A stretch of DNA of 64,000 bases, from contig OZ025811.1 in the NCBI GenBank assembly GCA_964019425.1, positions 1,054,001 through 1,118,000 of the forward strand, in the 5' to 3' direction. How positions within the stretch are numbered: position 1 is the stretch's first letter; every line of letters starts with the position of its first letter. Below are positions 61,247 to 64,000 of the stretch, piece after piece. Below the pieces are notes generated by a model. That model was not told the DNA's origin, searched no databases, and worked only from the letters and a program-made list of their open reading frames with translations. The position numbers were made by a program, and so were the translations under genes. Source of the DNA: Flectonema sp. DT1601. Taxonomy: Eukaryota; Euglenozoa; Diplonemea; Diplonemida; Diplonemidae.

Positions 61247-62161
61247 ATGTTTGAATCTTCTCTCAATGTTGCAATCAAAAAAGATAATATCCAAATGGTT
61301 AGAATGCTACTTGAAGGAGGAGCGAATCCCAACACTACCGGAGGAGTCTCTTCTTGGGGGTCTTCAACATATGAGAAGCAAGCAATTCGATGTGCAGTGA
61401 GAGTGTGTTGTCAGAACATGCAAGAGCGGAACAGTACCACTCCTGATACTCAGATTATTGATTTGTTGTTGGATTCTGGGGCAAATCCGACGACAGCATT
61501 GAAAGATAGCATCCAAGCAAATAATCTGATCGTTACAAAGTACCTGTTAATGAAAAAAGCAGACCCTAACAAGTTTCTGCGAAATTTGGGAAGGAGTATG
61601 GACGTCGCTGTTCAGGCTTTTGGTACATATTTCTACGATTTCTCAATGATGGAATTGTTATTAGCACATGGGGCAGTAATTCAATTTTCTTCAAATTTAA
61701 GGAATTCAGCGTTGTCTCTTGCTCTTACTAAGGGCATTGAACTTTTTCAGTTCCTTCTACAAAAAGGTGGCAGACAGGCATTGAAACAGAAGTTCGAAGG
61801 CCACCCGCCCAGAAAGATGTACTGCCCTGTTGATAACCCAGCTAGTGACTTTATGATAGCAATTGGTGCTACGGAATCATGTGGGTACTTAATGTTTGAA
61901 TGTCAGAATAATGAATTCAGTAGCGCATTGAGTCAAGCGTTCATCTCACACATCCCACAAGACCGGGACCTCGAGGACTATTATTGTTATTATTATTATG
62001 ATTCGTATGATACCACTTATGATGCTGACGAACCTGTCGAAACGCGTTGCAATAGTAGTTGGAAAACCAGTTTTCGCTCCAAGATTCCAAACTTTGGAAA
62101 AGCAAGGAAACCAAACCGCTTTGATTTAGCTGCTGACTACCCATTGGGCTGTGGGCGATAA
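61247..62161 (+). CDS. Ankyrin-repeat protein
   Basis: Encodes 304 residues in one exon. At least four ankyrin repeats are visible in residues 1-175: LNVAIKKDNIQMVRMLLEGGANPN, DTQIIDLLLDSGANP, ALKDSIQANNLIVTKYLLMKKADPN, and SMMELLLAHGAVIQF with LSLALTKGIELFQFLLQKGG. The rest is not repeat-like and includes a Tyr/Asp-rich patch (YYCYYYYDSYD, about 245-255) and a basic end. Ankyrin repeats mediate protein binding; no enzyme domain is seen. It sits between repeat-rich blocks, isolated from the main array, with a less convincing acceptor (AAAAG at 61225-61229), so expression is less certain than for the other genes. Confidence 0.75.
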   Translation: MFESSLNVAIKKDNIQMVRMLLEGGANPNTTGGVSSWGSSTYEKQAIRCAVRVCCQNMQERNSTTPDTQIIDLLLDSGANPTTALKDSIQANNLIVTKYLLMKKADPNKFLRNLGRSMDVAVQAFGTYFYDFSMMELLLAHGAVIQFSSNLRNSALSLALTKGIELFQFLLQKGGRQALKQKFEGHPPRKMYCPVDNPASDFMIAIGATESCGYLMFECQNNEFSSALSQAFISHIPQDRDLEDYYCYYYYDSYDTTYDADEPVETRCNSSWKTSFRSKIPNFGKARKPNRFDLAADYPLGCGR

Positions 62162-62836
62162 ATGTTGCTGCTGTGGTTCAACCAATTTCTAACTCTCCCC
62201 TTCCTTTATTTTCCTAATTTTAGCGTTACATTGCTTCTAACCTTGGTGTGACTGCTTTTTGTCTTATTAATTGTCGTTCCGGGATCATAAGGAATTTGGC
62301 AAATTATTTGGCCAATATTTCTCCCACATATTTGTACTTTCCTCTCCACAGGAACGGAAAAGTAGAATTACCACTTTTATTCTTGGCTGACAGTTTACGG
62401 GTAGACTATTTTCCCTCTTTTTCCACTTCCTATCCCCACAAGGTTGTGCTTGCATTCCACAACCAATCGGGCTGAAGGTGTACACATTAAAATTTTATTT
62501 TTACAGGAACTTATGTAAGCACATGGCTTTTAACTACGGTAGTAAAACTTTGGTTCTGAAATCCGTCCGTTTACAAAAAGGGCACTTCAGCACAACATCA
62601 ACTGACTGAGAAAGATCCGCAAACCTGCAAACCTGCAAACCCGCAAACCTATCTTTTCAGGGAACTGCTCAATGGTATTCGGCGCCTTTGATGTTCTGCG
62701 TTATCCATTTACATCTTAGCTTTGTGTTTGCTTTGCGTTCACTCTCTCTTAATGTTCATTCTTCTGTAGTTTGTGGTACAGGATAAAAGAAAAAGAATGG
62801 CCGAAGTCTATTATGACTTTAGTGTGCCAAGTTCTT

Positions 62837-62942
62837 TGCAGGTTTGCGGGTTAGGCTCCGGAAGGAGAACATGGCCACCTGCAAACCCGCAAACCCGCAA
62901 ACCTGCACTAGAGATACCCCTTCCAGGCTCGCGTTGCTCGCA
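62837..62942. repeat. GCAAACC hairpin plus GAGATACCC module, copy 2
   Basis: TGCAGGTTTGCGGGTT (62837-62852) is exactly complementary to AACCCGCAAACCTGCA (62892-62907), giving a 16-bp stem with a loop of about 39 nt. The right arm runs straight into CTAGAGATACCCCTTCCAGG and CTCGCGTTGCTCGC, the same module as at 60267-60318. Confidence 0.8.
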
Positions 62943-63028
62943 CAATTTTTTTTTTAAGCTTTCTGAAACAAACATTATTTTTACAACCAAGTCACGTCTG
63001 TTTTTATTCCCTGGCTAGGTACCCGTCC

Positions 63029-63097
63029 AGGGTACAAATTTGAACTTAACTTTACGCTCGCTTCGCTCGCGTTAAGTTAAGTCCAATTTTGTACCCT
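63029..63097. repeat. 69-bp imperfect palindrome
   Basis: AGGGTACAAA at the left mirrors TTTTGTACCCT at the right, and GAACTTAACTTTACGC mirrors GCGTTAAGTTAAGTCC, with a GC-rich CTCGCTTCGCTCG tip. About 29 paired positions with roughly three mismatches. Confidence 0.85.
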
Positions 63098-63150
63098 TTT
63101 CCTTGCTACTTTCTTCTTACTAATTTTTCTGGTTGAAAAACACAAAAAAT

Positions 63151-63222
63151 GTGCCTGGGAATTGAACCCTTGCCACGGCTACCGAAGAGATTTAAGGTAT
63201 CCACTCGGCTGTGCAGCCCTGG
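63151..63222 (-). repeat. tRNA-like segment with A and B boxes (Leu/Ser-like D arm)
   Basis: On the minus strand, CAGCCGAGTGG (complement of 63201-63211) fits the polymerase III A box of class II tRNAs, and GGTTCAATTCC (complement of 63158-63168) fits the B box. The T-loop TTCAATT is right but only three T-stem pairs form and no acceptor stem pairs, so it is a tRNA-derived repeat or pseudogene rather than a working tRNA. Confidence 0.55.
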
Positions 63223-63404
63223 GATTTTCTTTTTTTTTTTAATTTATTTATTTGTGTGTTCTTAGCCTCTTTATGGAAATCCTTCCATTTTCCCTTCCCT
63301 CCAGTCTTAACGTAGGAGAGTCTACCAGGTGCCTACCTTGGACGCCCTTCGGGCGCGGGATTTGAACTAATTGCGTGTACAGGCGCGATGGGTTATTGCA
63401 GTGA

Positions 63405-63474
63405 CAGGGGGTCGAACCAGCGATCACCCAGCCCCAGGGCGAGGGTTATACCACTACCCCTGGGATATTGCAAC
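63405..63474 (-). repeat. tRNA-Pro-derived SINE-like head
   Basis: The minus strand reads GGTAGTGGTATAACCCTCGC, then CCTGGGG, then a TGGTTCGACCCC B box (complement of 63407-63419). Order and wording follow tRNA-Pro (UGG), whose D arm is normally TAGTGGTATGATTCTCGC with anticodon loop TTTGGGT. U33 is lost and the anticodon stem is poor, so it is a derivative rather than a functional gene. Confidence 0.55.
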
Positions 63475-64000
63475 TTTTTATTATTATTACTTTTCTGCAA
63501 TTTTTATTTTTAAATAAGTTTTCGAAAAGGTGGGAAGTAACAGACTGGGAGCTTTTGGCTCCTGCCCTATTCCCGATGTTTTTTTTTCTTTTTTTCTTAA
63601 CAGGCCCAAAGGGCGACAATGAAAGATGCTGACCAAGGAATAATATTCAAATGAATTTTCGTTTCAAAGAAACGAACAGGATTAAGGGAGAGGCAGAAAA
63701 AAAAAAAAAAAATAATATGAAGAGGAAATAATCAAACATGAAAAAAAAAAATAAAATAAAAATAAACAAACGTTATATATAAGCAATTTCTTTTTTTTTT
63801 CGCAATTTTTTATTTATTTATTACTTTTCTGTCCCAACGGGACGACAAATGAAAAATGTCCTCCCTTAGCTGAAAATGCACACTGCACCCTGTTTTATCA
63901 AGTCCTTTGTTTTTGTTTTTCTGAAAGATATCTGTAGTTGTTGTTATATATTAATATGGTATGCTAGCACGAAAACGACGGCTAGGTTTATGATGATTGG

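Larger units (their letters stand above)
62162..64000. other. Repeat- and hairpin-rich tail of the window
   Basis: No protein gene. It contains GCAAACC(C/T) minisatellite pieces (62615-62650, 62878-62907), a long imperfect palindrome, two tRNA-like segments on the minus strand, and two related motifs near 63600-63630 and 63825-63860 (CCC-AA-GGG, then CGACAAATGAAA). Poly-A and poly-T runs separate these modules. Confidence 0.65.

Overview
This window is from the nuclear genome of an AT-rich, intron-poor eukaryote, very probably a protist. It has canonical GT-AG introns of 64-130 nt, standard stop codons (all three used), many long A and T homopolymers, and eukaryotic families such as Polo kinase, CDC16/APC6, ABCG and acid ceramidase. 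I cannot name the species. All 16 complete genes I can support, plus a 5'-truncated tail at base 1, lie on the + strand. Nearly every start codon sits a few to about 25 nt after a pyrimidine-rich stretch ending in CAG or TAG, which looks like a 3' splice site. One-strand gene arrays with an acceptor before each ATG are the hallmark of polycistronic transcription with spliced-leader trans-splicing (Euglenozoa and some alveolates). 5'UTR cis-introns remain the alternative.

Layout. 1-5.8 kb: end of an upstream gene, a Polo-like kinase and a coiled-coil protein. 5.9-19.9 kb: a large tandem duplication in which two genes for the same unknown 445-residue poly-Q protein are almost identical, while the long intergenic DNA after each is colinear but heavily rearranged. 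20-27 kb: an ADP-ribosyltransferase-like protein, a 2-oxoglutarate/Fe(II) oxygenase, a VWA-domain protein and a cyclic-nucleotide-binding cation channel. 28-35.5 kb: a 2025-residue protein built of new-looking repeats, and a tandem PX-domain protein. 36.9-52.8 kb: CDC16/APC6, a double-RRM/GTP cyclohydrolase I fusion, acid ceramidase, an ABCG half-transporter, an amino-acid permease, and a huge secreted-to-membrane DOMON/ferric-reductase protein. 52.8-61.2 kb: a gene-free repeat island with LINE reverse-transcriptase remains and SINE-like copies. 61.2-64 kb: an ankyrin-repeat gene followed by hairpin modules and tRNA-derived repeats on the minus strand.

The genes do not form one pathway; they read as an ordinary mix of cell-cycle (PLK, APC6), membrane/lipid (PX, ceramidase, ABCG), signalling (channel, VWA, ART-like) and redox functions. 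The two most unusual proteins are the RRM-RRM-GTP cyclohydrolase I fusion and the DOMON reductase. In the reductase, six successive DOMON units each keep a Met and a His in places that could ligate heme, in front of a transmembrane di-heme and a FAD/NAD(P)H module. That suggests an extracellular chain for electron export.

Limits: everything here is read by eye. Domain assignments rest on motif recognition, intron borders on reading-frame continuity, and repeat borders are approximate.
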